64,000 nucleotides of DNA. It comes from Holotrichia oblita (taxonomy: Eukaryota; Arthropoda; Insecta; Coleoptera; Scarabaeidae). The notes beneath the pieces were generated by a model. It did not search any database and was not told the origin of the DNA. It was given only the letters and a program-made list of their open reading frames with translations. Below, piece by piece: positions 32,245-46,181 of this stretch; the first letter of the stretch is position 1, and every line of letters starts with the position of its first letter. The translations under genes and the position numbers were made by a program. The DNA is taken from positions 27,719,806-27,783,805 of the forward strand of contig CM043022.1 of the NCBI GenBank assembly GCA_023690525.1, given 5' to 3'.

Positions 32245-34800
32245 TTTGGAAGGCTCAATTCAGCTTTAGGCAAAAACGGCGATGTCAGTTGCATGGTGGT
32301 GAGTCTACTTGCATCAGTAGTCTAAAATTATTAATAATTATTATTTGGGAGTTTTTTGAGATGTCGCTTATTGAAACAAAACAATCATCGACTTTACTAT
32401 TTAATCAACTTATTACTGGTATATTCAACAAAAGGAAACCTGTGTTTCCGATGCACGCACTAAAATATTTGTTTCTTTTTAGCTATTTTCTGGTTGATAA
32501 GACTTCAAGGTTTAGCAAGTCCCGATATGGCTAATATCGCACGTTAAAATTTTGAACTCTATATTGTTTTAAGTCTCTAAGTGATCGCTTCTATAGGCAT
32601 ATTCTGAATGTTGCTTCAGGTTGATTATATTTTGCGGATTTTTTTTTCGATCTATTCCATGAGGTTATAGATTGCTCCGTATTCCATTCGATAGTTTCTA
32701 CAAGTCAAGACTGTCCAGTGATATAGATTTTTTATTCTTTTCTTTATGACATTCAGGAAATTGTTTTTAACTACCAAATAATTACGTTGAAAATCAATTC
32801 ATAAAGTAATTAAAAATAAAATGCACAAAATGGTCTGTAGAGCATCAGAAATCAATAAAGTTTGAAGGAAAAACAAACGTTTACCATCATGTGAGTGGTA
32901 CTGAATTAAAAAGTGTACTTTAGCGATGTTGTAAATTAGTTAGTTCATGCGTATCCAGAGGCTTCCGACACAAATAACCTGTACATGTTACGAAATACCA
33001 CGCAACCATACATGCGATAAATAAACGTGACGGAAATCTGATCAGAGCAAATCAGCCTTCAGCTACCTATTCAGAAACCTTCTGCCGTAGAATGAAATAT
33101 ATTTCTGCTACAGCTGTACGAAAACAAGAGGGTAGCTTCTTTCGTAAAGAAGGTTAATTTCCTCTCGGAAAAACGAAAATACTCCCGCCCGGGGTGGCTA
33201 TGAATTCGCCTTAGAAAAGATCCTAACTGCATAAAGAAGGTAATTAATTTCGTATAGGATGTAATTTACTCCCTTTGACAAACTAATTTAATTTTGCTAG
33301 ATCAATTTCCCGGATAAAAATTATCCCCCTTGTCGACGCGAAACATTAAATTAACGAGAAATCAGATTAAGCCATATAAATCATTGCATTGAAATATTTT
33401 TTAGATTTCTTTTTCATTTAGATGATATTTACTTCTTTGTGATATAAAATATTTTCCTTATTATTTTTACATTTTTTACCTCAGTTTGATTTCAGAATTT
33501 GAACAGCTTGCATATTTCCATTTTATCCACAAAAAAACCTTGATGCAATCGTAAGTCAACAAATAAAAATATTATAAATTCGTATACAGTCCATTGTATA
33601 CATTATGCTGTACAGTTTACGCAATTTAATATTGTTGTATCTAGCTGGGTTACAACCCGAGACTAAAATTCGCCTTTTATGGCACTACATTTGCATTGAT
33701 ATGCAATTGCTTAAAACGTACTGTAATTGGCTACGTCGAAAATAACAAGCAGATAAATGTAAAGAACATCTTACTTATTCGATAGTAGTGAACGTTTTAG
33801 AAGTACCCTACAATACTAACAGTAAAACTTTACGTCTCATTCAACTGATTCGAATCTAAGCATCCTGAATCCTATTCCGGAAGGACATTACCTGAAACGC
33901 TAACGGTTTAGGATCGTTCGTACTTTTGCCATTAAACAGATGTCGCTGAATACACTAATTACGTTGTTTATTGAGCTATAAACTCACGAAGAAATAATTC
34001 AAATTATTCCTCTACTGAAGTTTATGCTTATTATAAAAGAGAAATGTTGGAAAATCGTGATTCTCAAGTTGATAGCTCATCTGCGTTGATTAGTTTAGAA
34101 CTTTTGTTATAATTTAATGCGGTTATGTAAAATATATATGTGAAACTTAATAGTTCCATAAAAATTAATTTTCGCTGGTAATTCTTTTGTAAATTATTTA
34201 AGTATTGCAGAGAGTGCCATCCTTTTTGCTAAACGACTAGAGATCGTTTTTATTTAAAGTACTACTGCTCCTGTCAAAACACAAAACCCGATTAGAGTTT
34301 TGTGCTCGTAAACCGTTATCAAACGGTGGTTATCGACTTGACCTTTTCGCAAAGTTGTGGATGTTTTCTAATGCATCTGTATTTCTATGACCTTAGATTT
34401 AATTATTAATTTGTAAGCAAACGTAGATTAAATAAAAAAGCAAGAGACTGTAAACTGCAATCCATCTATTCCATAAGACGCACATGTATTGTGAGTGTTT
34501 ACTTTTTCTCAGACTCTTTTTAAATCTTTTAACTTTGTATTATATACGGTTAACATTTTCATTCCAAATAACTAGAATGCATGAACAAGTATTCATTTAT
34601 ATAATTTTAGGATTAAAATATGAACACTTATTACATTTGTACGAATTTAAAAGCAACAACGGCATATCCAGAAACCTATTTTTAAAATATTCAACCTTAA
34701 AAAAGAATGCGAAAATTATCGAGATTACCACATATACAATTCTTACAGTATTTGAAAGGGTGACTAAAATTCAATCACACTACAATAGTGTATCCATGTA
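32245..34800. other. Intergenic, nothing recognised
   Basis: AT-rich. 33030-33350 is somewhat more GC-rich. No family resemblance. Confidence 0.45.
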
Positions 34801-34804
34801 TCCA

Positions 34805-36165
34805 TGGAAAAAGTAAAAATCTCAGGTATCCCAGCCGACTACTTACAATGATTTACGACCTATTAGTATACTTCCATTTTTGAGTAAAATGCTTGAAAAA
34901 GTTATGTGTCTTCAAATTATTGATTATCTCAATCTGCACAACATTTTGCCGTCGTGTCAGTCTGGTTTTCGGCGTAATTACAACTGTACTACTACTCTCC
35001 TTAAGGTGACTGATGATATTATATGCTCCAGAGATCGTGGTAGGTGCTCCTTTATGGTGCTGTTGGATTTTAGCAAGGCTTTTGATACTGTAAATCATCA
35101 GATCCTCTTATATATAATGCATTATCTTAGTTTTGACTGGGATCTTATCATTCGAACAGGGTGCAGTATGTTTCAGTTGACGACCGTGTATCTATGTCTT
35201 TCACTAACGAGGGGAGTGCCACAAGGATCAATATTAGAACCTTTATTATTTACATGCACATCATTCCTGCCGCGGGTGGTGAGACATTCTGCCATTGAGA
35301 TGTATGTATGCGGACGATACACAGATTTATAAATCCTTTTTGCCTGATGAATTGGGGGCTGCGGTTCGGGATATCCAGGCCGACATTGATAGTGTCAACA
35401 AGTTTGCTGAGGAGCATTGCCTGGTTCTCAATCATAATAAAACTGTAGCAATTTTATTTGGTAATGCTCAACGATGTGAAAACCTTCAGGGTGGGATTGA
35501 CTTGAGGATTGGTGATGATCGGATTCGGGTTGTTGATACTTGGGTACGACTTATGATAATAGCTTTAGGTTTAAGCAACACATCTCTAAATTAGTTAGAA
35601 CTACTTATGCTCATTTTTAACAACTTAAAACTGTTGTAACCACACAGGACTGTTTTTAGTAGGAAAGTCCAACTTATGTTATATCAAACATTTGTACTGT
35701 CGTTATTTTCATATTGCTTTGTTGTTATTGGTCTGTGTCTTGATGCAATCAATGTTGGGAGAGTTTTCGAGTTCAGAATGCTTGTATGAGATACATCTTT
35801 GGGGTGGCTCAACATGCTATGTCACCGCGTTGAATAAACTTTCGATAACTTGGATTTGCAACTTCGTTTTAATTCATAACTTCTACATAAATATATTGAC
35901 AATATTATCACCGACAAGATAGCAAGTGATAGTCATTTTCGAATTGTTTAACAATTTGGCCTTCGTCGACCAAAGCAATACAAAATCGACGTTCTCTAGC
36001 AGATATATCGTCAATCAGAAGGTAAGTCTCGTTCATATCATACCTGATAGATTATTGAAATTATCACACCAAAGTTTTCACAAACCAAAAGTGAAAAAAA
36101 CAGCTAAAATCTTGCACACGAAATTTTTCATAAATTATTCTCCTTCACTCCGTCCCTAGTACTTC
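34805..36165 (+). mobile_element. CR1-like LINE, RT domain largely readable
   Basis: Plus-strand frames give, in order: DLRPISILPFLSKMLEKVMC, LPSCQSGFRRNYNCTTTLLK, LLDFSKAFDTVNHQIL (first catalytic Asp), TRGVPQGSILEPLLF, then in the next frame CMYADDTQIYKSF (catalytic DD), KFAEEHCLVLNHNKTVAI. After further frame changes come KVQLMLYQTFVLSLFSYC and a tail resembling VIIPDRLLKLSHQSF. At least three frameshifts. Better preserved than most LINEs in the window: all three RT aspartates remain. 5' truncated; no ORF1 or endonuclease. Confidence 0.8.
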
Positions 36166-36169
36166 TTTA

Positions 36170-38995
36170 AACAACGTATAAACATTGATAGGTGAATTTT
36201 ATAAAGACCTTTATTAGACTTCCCAATAAATATAAGAGATTAATCACACTTTTGACATTGAAAATGTATCTGTTCTTTCCAGTCTTCTATTTCCTGTTAT
36301 ATTTCCTCTCCAATAGATTGCCAGTAGTTTTAAATAAATAGGGTTCTGTTACCATGTATGCTGTTCATATTTCTTAATAATGTTTTTGAATTAATATTCT
36401 TGTTCATATTAAGCCAGCCAATATAAGACCTTCCTTTAATTTGATATTTCATATATTGATGATAATACTACTGACATTTCCAAATAAAGTCAGGTTTAGA
36501 AAGCATGATTTTTTGTCTATACTTTTTGCTTTCGCTATATTTATAATCTCATGAAAAAGATTAGATTAAAACACTTACTAATGTAAATTTAATAGAACTA
36601 TTAAAATAAAATGAATTATTCCTATATCAATGCCTTTTTTTGTCAAACTCTAGGACTTCTGTTCAAGAGCTTAATTTAATAAATTTCTGATGGAATTAAA
36701 TTAGCATAAATTAGACTTACCCGTAAGTTATCAATATCAGTTCTTAGATTTTCCTTTTTAACAAATTGCTCCTCATTCATAAACCTATTTTTATGTTTTA
36801 TTATTTTCTTTCATTTAAAATCTTAGTACTGTACCGATTAAAATTATGTCGGCTTTAGAGTGGTTAGGCGAAACAGTTTCAGCAGTTATGTTATGCAAAA
36901 CAGTATATCGATATAATTTTCGTCGCAGCCTTTGCAGTCTAATTTATAGACGACATTACTTGCATAATCTTCTGTAATTCTTGAGTTAGTAAATAAGCTC
37001 TTATATGTACATTTTTGTTGAAAGACACATACATATATGGCATTCCGATTTCATTTGTTTTTGTGTTGTATGTGTATTGTTATGTTTACGAGAGTCAGTA
37101 TTAATGATTTTGGCAACGATAGGGGTACTGAGTGGGAATGAGAGATGATAGACTTAATCAGACCATCAAGATAGTCAGTTTCACAAAAGTCTGTAAGTTT
37201 TCGTAGTGTTTTCTTGTTCGAAACGTTAGTCCATGGTAGTCAAAGCAAGATCGACCACTTCAAAATATCAAATCTGTTTGAATATAAATGCAGCAAAGTA
37301 AGAAATATTGATTTTCTTACTAAATTTATTCATTTCTACTACTGATACAAGATATAAGCATATATAGCAAAATTTTGCTTTTCTCGATCAACGATTTGGT
37401 CCTTTTGTAAATCACTAGTATACATTTCCATTTACCAAAATGACTGTTCTCATTCGAAATTTCAAACCTTACGAAAATCTTACGAGACGAAGCTAATGTG
37501 TAACTATAATCAATCAAAAGGTAGATCCATCTACTCAGCGGTCTAATGTACTCCCATAAATTAGGCGGGTGCTTATATTTTCCTCCTTTTTCAATACACA
37601 CGGTAGCTACTTATATTAAATTAAACACATATTTTTTCCGGGATTCGATAAATTCTAACTGTAATAAATCCTTCCTGAAAGGCTTCTTCGCGCATAAGCC
37701 AAAACCGTCTTCATCCAGGACGTTACAGTTCTTGCTTATATATTTATATGTACGTGTGTGCATATAAAAAGAAATGTCCAAGACGATTTATACTCCTATG
37801 AAAAAAAAATAGGAATGGAATGGAAACAGTCCTCATGATATATTACGCATCGATACTGAAACCGACTGAACAACCTTTAGTTTTTTTCATAAATAATTTT
37901 AAATGGGTAGGAGTTGTATGATAATATTTGCGTCTTTTCTTATCTTAAATATATTTGAAACGCACTACCTAAGTCGTAATCGCAAGGAGATGTAAATATC
38001 TGCTTCATTGATAGATATTCTATAAAAAGCTACATAAAAATATCGACACGTTTTATAGCAAAACCTCTTCTCAAGGATTGCTGCAATCACCAATTTACAC
38101 GTCTTTGAAAATACAGTAACAAAATAGCTATTTATGTACATATTTATGCAGTTAACGTTTTTATATTAGCATGTAGAAATAATTATGTATCATTTAGTTA
38201 GATGCATTTAAAACTCATACATATAAATTATTACAGATCTATTAACGCTCTTATGTTGTACCTCATGTAATATTCACTATATTTATGTAAATTTATGTAA
38301 ATTAGATTCTAGAATTACACTTTTTCAGTAGTTTTCTAATTGTTTTTGTGACATACGATCACATGGCAATTCTGTTGTGCAATTTTGTTTTTGTTTTGAT
38401 TCAACTTTTTTAATTTCGTGTATATAATTTATGATTTTAATTAAGAGTACACTAAATCTACTGATAAAAATTTTAGCGCCTCCTTAAAGTTCAAAAGTTC
38501 AAGGAGTATATTCTGGAAATAATTAGATATGTATATTAGACGTGCAACAACATAAAGTAAAGACCCTAAATTAAACAAGCATATCTTGCTCTTAAATCAG
38601 TTTAATTTTGATTGTCTATTGTTCCGATTATACCAACATCGTTATTTTAATCGTGATGTCACAAATTTTATTTAATTTTTAGAATATTTAGATATAATGT
38701 GCCCCCTAAAAAAATATTTTTCAAAATCCAAGCAATTCAGTTCAAACACTTTCAGGATTTGTATATATAACACCTACAGGTTTCCAAATTTGCAAACATA
38801 TAAAAACAGTTTATATACACAAGCATCCTCTTTGAACTTATGGCTCTTTAGAATCCTATGAAACCAATGTCAGATATGTCCAAGTCGTCAACGAGTTTTC
38901 AGAGTTCTGAGCTTTCAACTTCATTTGCTGTAATGTTTACAATAAGTTTAATTTTTTTTGTGTTTTTCTAACAAAAAGATCATAGATTTTAGAAT
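36170..38995. other. Intergenic, nothing recognised
   Basis: Strongly AT-rich spacer of 2.8 kb with only short random open frames. Confidence 0.5.
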
Positions 38996-39003
38996 TATGA
39001 TTA

Positions 39004-39590
39004 AAGCCCCTTGCACACGAGGTCTGTTTTCCTGCTGGATGGCTTGCTTGGTGCTGTGCCGGCTGTCGTGCTCTAAAATAACGCCACAGCAGGGTCCAGT
39101 GCAGGCTGCGCTGCTGGTTTTCGGTGATCGGTTCAGTTCAGCAGGCTTGCACGAAAAAAGCCACTCAGGACGCAGCATTTCAGCACATATGCGCAATGTC
39201 AGTAGAAATTCACGAGTGTGCGCAGCTGTTTGTTTGGAGCAGGTGTGCAGTAAAGATATTAACAGTCACGGTCACAAGATACGTCTCAAAAGCAGTCTAA
39301 TGATAAAATTGTAGCCCTCATTGATTCAAAAGCAAACGCAGTAAATGCTGCTCGTCTGCGACGAATAAACATTAATACGTCGTCCATCTTTGTTGACATG
39401 ACGAGCAGTCATGTCACCACGCAGGAGAGCCAGCGTCGTCTGATTCCGAGCCTGCTGCTTAACACGCAAGGTAGTCAGCACAGCAGCCAGCGAGCCAAAC
39501 CAGCAAGGAAAAAGGCGTCGGAAAATAATGAGTTGATTTTGGCCCATCAGGATATTGCAAACACAATGTTGTGCAGGTTCTCTTAATTAA
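39004..39590 (+). mobile_element. GC-rich remnant, possibly Harbinger-type
   Basis: The start AAGCCCCTTGCACACGAGG directly follows TTA (39001-39003), which resembles a PIF/Harbinger terminus and target. The 590 bp are much more GC-rich than the flanks. They contain an open frame ending KASENNELILAHQDIANTML near 39580, a style seen at the C-terminus of the accessory DNA-binding proteins of such elements. No matching right end was found, so the copy is truncated or the call is wrong. Confidence 0.3.
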
Positions 39591-39829
39591 ATAGGCATAT
39601 TCCTTATTACCAAGAACATCATACCAAGTTTAAATTTTCTTTAATTACTTTCTTGTTGGTCCCATAAAACCAAGGATAACTGATCATTTCTTCTTGTTCT
39701 TTTCGAAGCTCACATCCTCCTCAATTCTCGAATTTGATCAAATCGTTTTCCCTTTGAATTAATGTTTCTTCCTACCTATAATGTAGATCCTTATTCTATT
39801 CGTGTACGTTCTGGTTATATCAGGACGGT

Positions 39830-40440
39830 CTCTCTCAAGTTTTCGACCCAATAAAGACACAAGACAATTTTTCCCAAAATTTAGTTTTATTTTTCTACAT
39901 AGTCTCCTTATAAGTGCACACACTTCTCCCAGCGATGCTCCCATATCTTTAACCCGTCCAAATAGTACACGGCGTCTATACCGGACTAGATCTGGTGACT
40001 AAGGAGGGTAGTTCAGCAGTTCAAACCGTAATTCGTGGATTTTTACCACCGCAACCGCTGAAGTGTTAGACGGCGCATTTTCTTGGTGAAACGAAACATT
40101 TTTTTCTGCAAATGTAGCCGTTTTTCAATAATTTCTTGCCTTTAGCTTGTCAAGTAATGATGCATAGTATGCGCCTGTAATGATTTTTGTTCGATTTGAA
40201 AATAATTGATTAAGATAACTCCATGATTATCCAAACAAAAAAAACAGTCGCCATTGCTTTCCCAACCGAAAAAAGAGTATTGCTTTTTTGGAGCCAATTC
40301 CTCTTTCGTATTTTTGTTTCGGGCGTATAATGGTCTATCCAAGTTTCATCTTCAGTAAGAGAGATTTCATCCCATCTCTGGCTTCTCTCCTTGTTCTTAT
40401 AGTAATAAATAATAATAAAATGACCACGAAAAAACCACCG
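39830..40440 (-). mobile_element. Mariner relic, N-terminus missing
   Basis: On the minus strand from 40440: EDETWIDHYTPETKIRKRNW (first Asp), SVGKAMATVFF, VILINYFQIEQKSLQ, then in another frame VSFHQENAPSNTSAVA (family HQDNAP; second Asp is now Glu), KIHELRFELLNYPPYSPDL. The third Asp segment is deleted right after PDL. It resumes with LDGLKIWEHRWEKCVHL, GDYVEK. Frameshifted and inactive. Confidence 0.75.
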
Positions 40441-40444
40441 CAAT

Positions 40445-41890
40445 TCAAACCCATTTGTCTGGTTTCAAGTATATAAATTGGTTTTAACATTTTTACAGAT
40501 TTATGTGTCTTAGCCGGCCTAAAATGTTGCCAAATATTTCTATGAAATTGAAATAATTCTAAAAATGGTGCAGTTTAAATACAATTACTTTTTTTAAAAC
40601 TACCACACAAATTTTCAGAAAACTAGCTCTAATATTTTCTCAAATATTCCCCCTATCGAGTCAGCTCCTTATGAAGAACCATGTCAAGTATTTATAATTG
40701 AATTACCTAAATAAGCATATTTACTTTAATTTAAATAGAGAACCGTAAACAATAATATTAGACATTAAGATCTTAAAAATTTTGACAACTAAATATGTCG
40801 AAACAACATATAATCATGATAACTATATTGAAGGGAGGCAACAGAAGAGGGCACAACTTGAAAATATCAGATGGCATTTCTGGACACGATTGCTGGAAGC
40901 ATAATATATTTATTACCAGTTGCTACTCTACATTCCGTTTAGGAATCCTTATATAAAATAAACATAATAAAACATAAAAACAACTGAATGCAGGCTTCTG
41001 TTTTTCGTTACATGAGAAAAAAAAACGGTCCAAGTCGTAAAACATGGGAATGCTGTTGTAATATGTCGACATCGAAAGCTCTGGACTTCTCTCGAACCTC
41101 TTTTAGGAGTTCTTTGTCTCTACATTACTAAGTAGCTGGTTGGTAGCTACAAACTCACGTGAAATTTATTTAGGTTAAACCCCGCCTAAAGGTAACAGTT
41201 AGGATAAGGATGTGCCGTGTCCTCTTTGTCCTTTTTCTTTTTTGTTATTCTATCTACTCTACCGTAAATCTTGAGTGCTGTAATTCAGTATTAAGAACTT
41301 TGTATATACCTGAAATATTTTATCTAAAACGCAAAATTATAGGCTTGACAACCCACATCTGAATCACTTGGTTGGAAGCGTCCCACGTCAGATAAGTTTA
41401 ATAATATCTGTGAACGTCTGATTAAATTAAACACTTCCGATTCTATGTTTTTCCTAACGAGAAATTACACACGACGATGACGTACTTCACCTAGCTTAGC
41501 TTACCACTCTTTAGTCTCTACTTTCCCGCCTGCACACGCGAAACAATTCACCAACTTACCTTCAACATTTCGTAATTACGAACATTTAACAAAGTTTATA
41601 TTGGGCAAAGAGCGTTTGATCTTTAATTAAAATAATCGAGTATTTTGGCGGATAGAGAACGTTACATCGGCAGTTTCCTGGTAATTCGATAAAATTAGCG
41701 TCTTCGCAGTTATCTCGTCGAGATGGTTTCAGTACTAACTTTAATAGAATGTGAAGGTAACAGTCGTAAGGGGCTCGATTATATTCAAACTTAAAAATAA
41801 TGATGTGTTGGAAGTTAGTGGAGTGTAGAAAGATTGATTGGTACAAATGGCATTAGAATAAGATAGAATTATATCCAGATGTGTAATAAA
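40445..41890. other. Intergenic, nothing recognised
   Basis: AT-rich flank of the near-intact mariner. No gene or repeat identified. Confidence 0.45.
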
Positions 41891-41892
41891 TA

Positions 41893-43187
41893 TGAGGGAG
41901 CGTTTTTATATTCGCGAAATGAGCGGGTTGTTAGGCGGGGATTAGGCGCATTGAGGGCGTGCCCTGTGCAGCGACTCATAATTAGTATAAATACGAAGTT
42001 TCATTGTTATTAGATAGTTAGTCTTTGAGCTATCGTCAACCAAGTAACATAATCAGGAGTGAAAAGTGAAATATGGAAAAAATCGAATATCGTGCCGTTA
42101 TAAAGTTCCTTACCAGGCAAGGAAAATCAGTCGCGACCATAATGAATGAGATGTCATTGGTTTACGGCGACTCTTGTCCAGGAAAAACCATGGTGTACAA
42201 GCGGCATAGTTTATTTAAACAAGGAAGGGAATCCCTTGAAGACGACCCGAGGCCGGGCAGGAGCATTGAGGTGACCACGCCAGCACTTATCCAAAAAGTT
42301 GAAAAAATTGTACTCGAAGATGCTCGACTAAAGAAGAAACAACTCGCAGAAATGGTTGGAGTATCCGATACAACAATTTTTAAAATCCTACACGATCATC
42401 TCGGCATGTCTAAGGTCAGCGCAAGATGGGTGCCGAGAATGCTCACGCCGCCGCAAAAACAACAGCGCGTAGAGTGTTCGCGTGCATCTTTGGACCACTG
42501 TAATGAAGACAAGGATGGTGTATTGAGTCGAATTGTTACTGGAGACGAAACTTGGGTTCATCATTATGAACCTGAGTCCAAACAAGACTCCATGCAGTGG
42601 CATAAAAAGGGCACAGCACCTCCCAAGAAATATAAAGTGTCACAATCTGCTGGGAAACTCATGGCAACGGTATTTTGGGACTCGGAAGGAATATTGTTGA
42701 TTGATTATAAAGATAAAGGTGTTTCTATACCCGGAGAATATTACGCTTCAATATTAGAGCGACTAAAAGAAGCCATTAAAGAGAAAAGACGGGGAAAATT
42801 GACGAAAGGTGTGCTGCTTTTGCACGACAACGCGCCCGTCCACAAGAGCCGCGTTGAGTTAGCTGCCCTGCATAAGGTGGGCTTCGAAATTGTGAATCAC
42901 CCACCCTACAGCCCAGACCTGACCCCGAGTGATTATTACCTGTTTCCGAAAATGAAAAAAGAGCTGCGGGGTAAAAAATTTACTGCCGATGATGAAGTCA
43001 AGGAGGCAGTTTCGGCGTATTTTGCAGATAAAGAGAAATCATTTTTTATGAGGGTATAAATAAATTAATTGAAAGATGTGAAAAATGTATCCGTCTTGCA
43101 GGTGAATATATTGAAAAAGACAAATAATTTGGTTTTTTTATTTCTACCCCTTATCCCCCATTCCGCGAATATAAAAACGCTCCCTCA
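41893..43187 (+). mobile_element. Near-intact mariner element, 1,295 bp
   Basis: Inverted ends begin TGAGGGAGCG and are identical for 24 bp, then match AATG after one mismatch. TA flanks both sides (41891-41892, 43188-43189). The length is that of a complete mariner. It contains one long transposase frame (42073-43059). The flawless ends and open frame mark it as the youngest DNA transposon in the window. Confidence 0.95.
42073..43059 (+). CDS. Mariner transposase, 328 codons, C-terminus frameshifted
   Basis: DDD transposase that would cut and paste the surrounding element at TA sites. N-terminal paired-type DNA-binding region: YRAVIKFLTRQGKSVATI, the DDPRPGRS linker, then LAEMVGVSDTTIFKILHDHL. 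WVPRML near residue 119 matches the mariner WVPHEL box. Catalytic residues are D158 (GDETW), D252 (LHDNAP) and D287 (YSPDLTPSDYY), with exactly 34 residues between the last two (DD34D). The frame ends MRV-stop at 43059. The +1 frame immediately beyond continues with the expected mariner C-terminus (LIERCEKCIRLAGEYIEKDK), so a single-base loss near 43056 has cut about 25 residues. Start ATG follows GTGAAAT, with no alternative upstream. Confidence 0.93.
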   Translation: MEKIEYRAVIKFLTRQGKSVATIMNEMSLVYGDSCPGKTMVYKRHSLFKQGRESLEDDPRPGRSIEVTTPALIQKVEKIVLEDARLKKKQLAEMVGVSDTTIFKILHDHLGMSKVSARWVPRMLTPPQKQQRVECSRASLDHCNEDKDGVLSRIVTGDETWVHHYEPESKQDSMQWHKKGTAPPKKYKVSQSAGKLMATVFWDSEGILLIDYKDKGVSIPGEYYASILERLKEAIKEKRRGKLTKGVLLLHDNAPVHKSRVELAALHKVGFEIVNHPPYSPDLTPSDYYLFPKMKKELRGKKFTADDEVKEAVSAYFADKEKSFFMRV

Positions 43188-43189
43188 TA

Positions 43190-46000
43190 GTCTCGGCCAA
43201 ATTAAATTTGGGTTCTATCTGATGCAATATTAAAAAGATGAATGACCAGTTATGGTAAACAAATTCAATTTGCAAAGATCAGAATCATGTTAAAAGAAAA
43301 CGGCGCTTTCCTATTTAACATTAGGTCTTATAATTGCTTTTTTATTCAAGAATTTGTTTCATTTTCCCTCTATTTCTGTAAATTCGTAAATAATAATTCA
43401 TGCAATATCAATAAGAGGAAACTTCTGGTGGAAACCAGTCGCTTTAGCAAAATTACATTCCTCAAAATTATGTCAAAAGAAATTTATTCGATCCACTTCA
43501 ATCAATTTACTAAAACATCAAACAAACGCTTCATATGGAATATGAGAATTGCTGTCCTCGTCGCAAGCGCAGCTACAGTGTTTTTTTTTGTCGATAGCAT
43601 ATCCAATAATGCGCATCTCTCTATTCGGGAAGCCATGATCCGCCAATGACGATACATTTCACAGGTCACTTCACAGATTATTTTCCAATGCCTTACTTTC
43701 TTTTTATCCAATTAATGAGGGTAAGGCTCCGTTGATTCCAATATTTCTAGGCATTCGCTCGGTTGTAAAATTCGTTAATATAATTAAGAGACAAAGAACT
43801 GAAGCTGTGTTTATACGTCCATGAAAAGCCTAATTAGACGTTTAATTACGGCAACGTAAACAAATAGACGTGGCTGAACGTATAAAAGGAAGTTTGCTGT
43901 GAATATAGGCAGAGTATAAATTGGAGCAACTGTTCTCTTATACGTTATATTCGATAATATGACATCAATATCTATCTTTATTATATCATAAAATTATGAT
44001 GATGGTATTGAAAAGAATATATAAGCAAAACAACTTTTGAAGATTAAAATTAAACAATAAATAAACGACAATAAACATCGGTATCCCCACACACCACAAC
44101 TTTGATTAATTATTCGGGACACGTGTTTCAAAAACGCATGGGTTTTCATCATCAACCGAATACCGAATGAAATAAACGATTCATGTACTTGAAACAAACT
44201 TTTGAAAGTAAAAGATTAACATATTTGAATATAAATTAAATCAGGGAAATTAACATCGAATTACAAAAAAATATATATATTTTATATATACAGCACAACA
44301 TAATCAAGAGAGCAAATCAACAGATTCCTATGTAAATTCAATCCAATTCTATCTTATTTCCACGTAGTGTAACGTATCGTACAAACTAAACTAACTCTCG
44401 AACACTTCCTTTGTCAAGCCACAAAGGGCGTCGTCGTGTTTGTCCCTTTATTTCACTTATCTAAACGACCACTAAAAAAACACTGTCGTGCTTTGACGTG
44501 ACACAGATAAGAGGGCGTTAAGGGGTCAATCCTCTGTCTCTGGTGGTCGTACATCTTCAACAAAAATTTATTAACTTACTCCGGGTGAGATACTTCCGTG
44601 TTCGATTCGGGACCACTTCACACACAGAAAAAGTCAACGTCATTGGCGATAAATTGCTAGGAGAAGTTCGTCGCCAAGTAATTGCTTTATTTAGGAAGTT
44701 GTTTGTACGCTTAAAATATGTTTGCTTGCCATTAGATGGAGTACTACTTCTGCTGATGTCTACTTAATGGAGGAGCTTAGAAATTTGTTTGCTATACAAC
44801 GAATTGTCGGGAGAAATTGATACCGGAAACTAGTTTGAAAATTTTAAATAATTATAAATTAAAGAATTAACTGAATTTAAAGCACAAAAAAAATTGTTGT
44901 TAATGTCTCTAATTAGCAGCTACCTTTCGTATCGTATTCAAGAAGTTGTACCATCTTTCTTCTTCTCCTATCTTTCGCTATACATATTTGTAAAAATTAT
45001 TACACACAGAAGGATCTAACCTCAAATGCCCTTAACGTCAATAATCAAGTCTAGGTTTTACCATTAAACTGTAAGCTCTGCATAAACATATTAGAAATAA
45101 CTTATTTGTTTGGTGTACTTACATGGGTACATCTAAACCAGCATAACCAGAACTAGCACCTAGAATTTATTATATCGATTGCTTTCCACACCCTTCCCAT
45201 ATTTCCACCGAAGGTTTCTTTTTTCCCCCACATTTATACGTACATTACATTTAACATAGCTTTCGATGCGAAGCAGAGAGAAGCACACGCGTGCAAATGA
45301 AAATAGCGAGGTACTTCTGTGCAAATCCTTTCGTATAATACCATTCCCTGTGACAATTTCCCTTTAGAGGAACGCAAAATGCGGAATTTTCTATTTCGCC
45401 GGCGCCTCCACCAGATTTTCTCGCCCGAACGGAATAAAATCACACATCGACCAAGACAAATACAATCATACGCACACATTTCCGTTCTACTCTGAATTCG
45501 TCCGTTTTCCTTTTAGAGAAAAAGGATAGAAAAGGAAACGAATGTACCTTACACTGCTGCGTTAGATGACCGCAGGACCGGTAGTAAAAATTTTGCCAAC
45601 ATATGTATTTTAAAACTTTGTCTTTGTTCTGCAAAACACATAAAAATAACACAACTGTACTAATTCAGATACCGAATTGAAGGAAATCGATAACTTGTAT
45701 CATCCAAAACGTTTTGGCAAGTTGTATACATTTCTAACTTTGCTGTTTACTGGTGAACATAATAACCTTCGAAAAAAATTACAATATTACAGGTAATCAA
45801 CAAGCAAATTTCATCAAAAGGCACTTATAAGATAAGATAATGATTTTTAAAGAAAATATACAATAATATATAATATTCAATTCAAATCTAGGATTAAATT
45901 GCAACATTCCTAAGTCCGGTCCTATCCATCTGAGACTGTCGCCTGTTTGTTTGAAAATACGAAAAAAAAGTCGGTCTATGGTTAGATGAAAGCGGGAAAA
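43190..46000. other. Intergenic region, no gene recognised
   Basis: Two less AT-rich islands (about 44390-44780 and 45180-45560) may be regulatory or old repeats. The short open frames lack family resemblance. A structured motif near 44110-44165 is noted under findings. Confidence 0.4.
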
Positions 46001-46181
46001 GAGTTTTTCTTTTAGGGCGATGTAGTGGTCTGTCTTATCGGGTATGCGAATTGCCGCGGTAGCTACTACTGCGCGATACAATGTAATAAAACATTGTACA
46101 GGTCGTGTGCGTGTAGATGTGTTAGAGGGGGCGCCCCGGTTTCCTTTAGAGAGCATTCTATAGCAAACCAACCGGAGCGGA

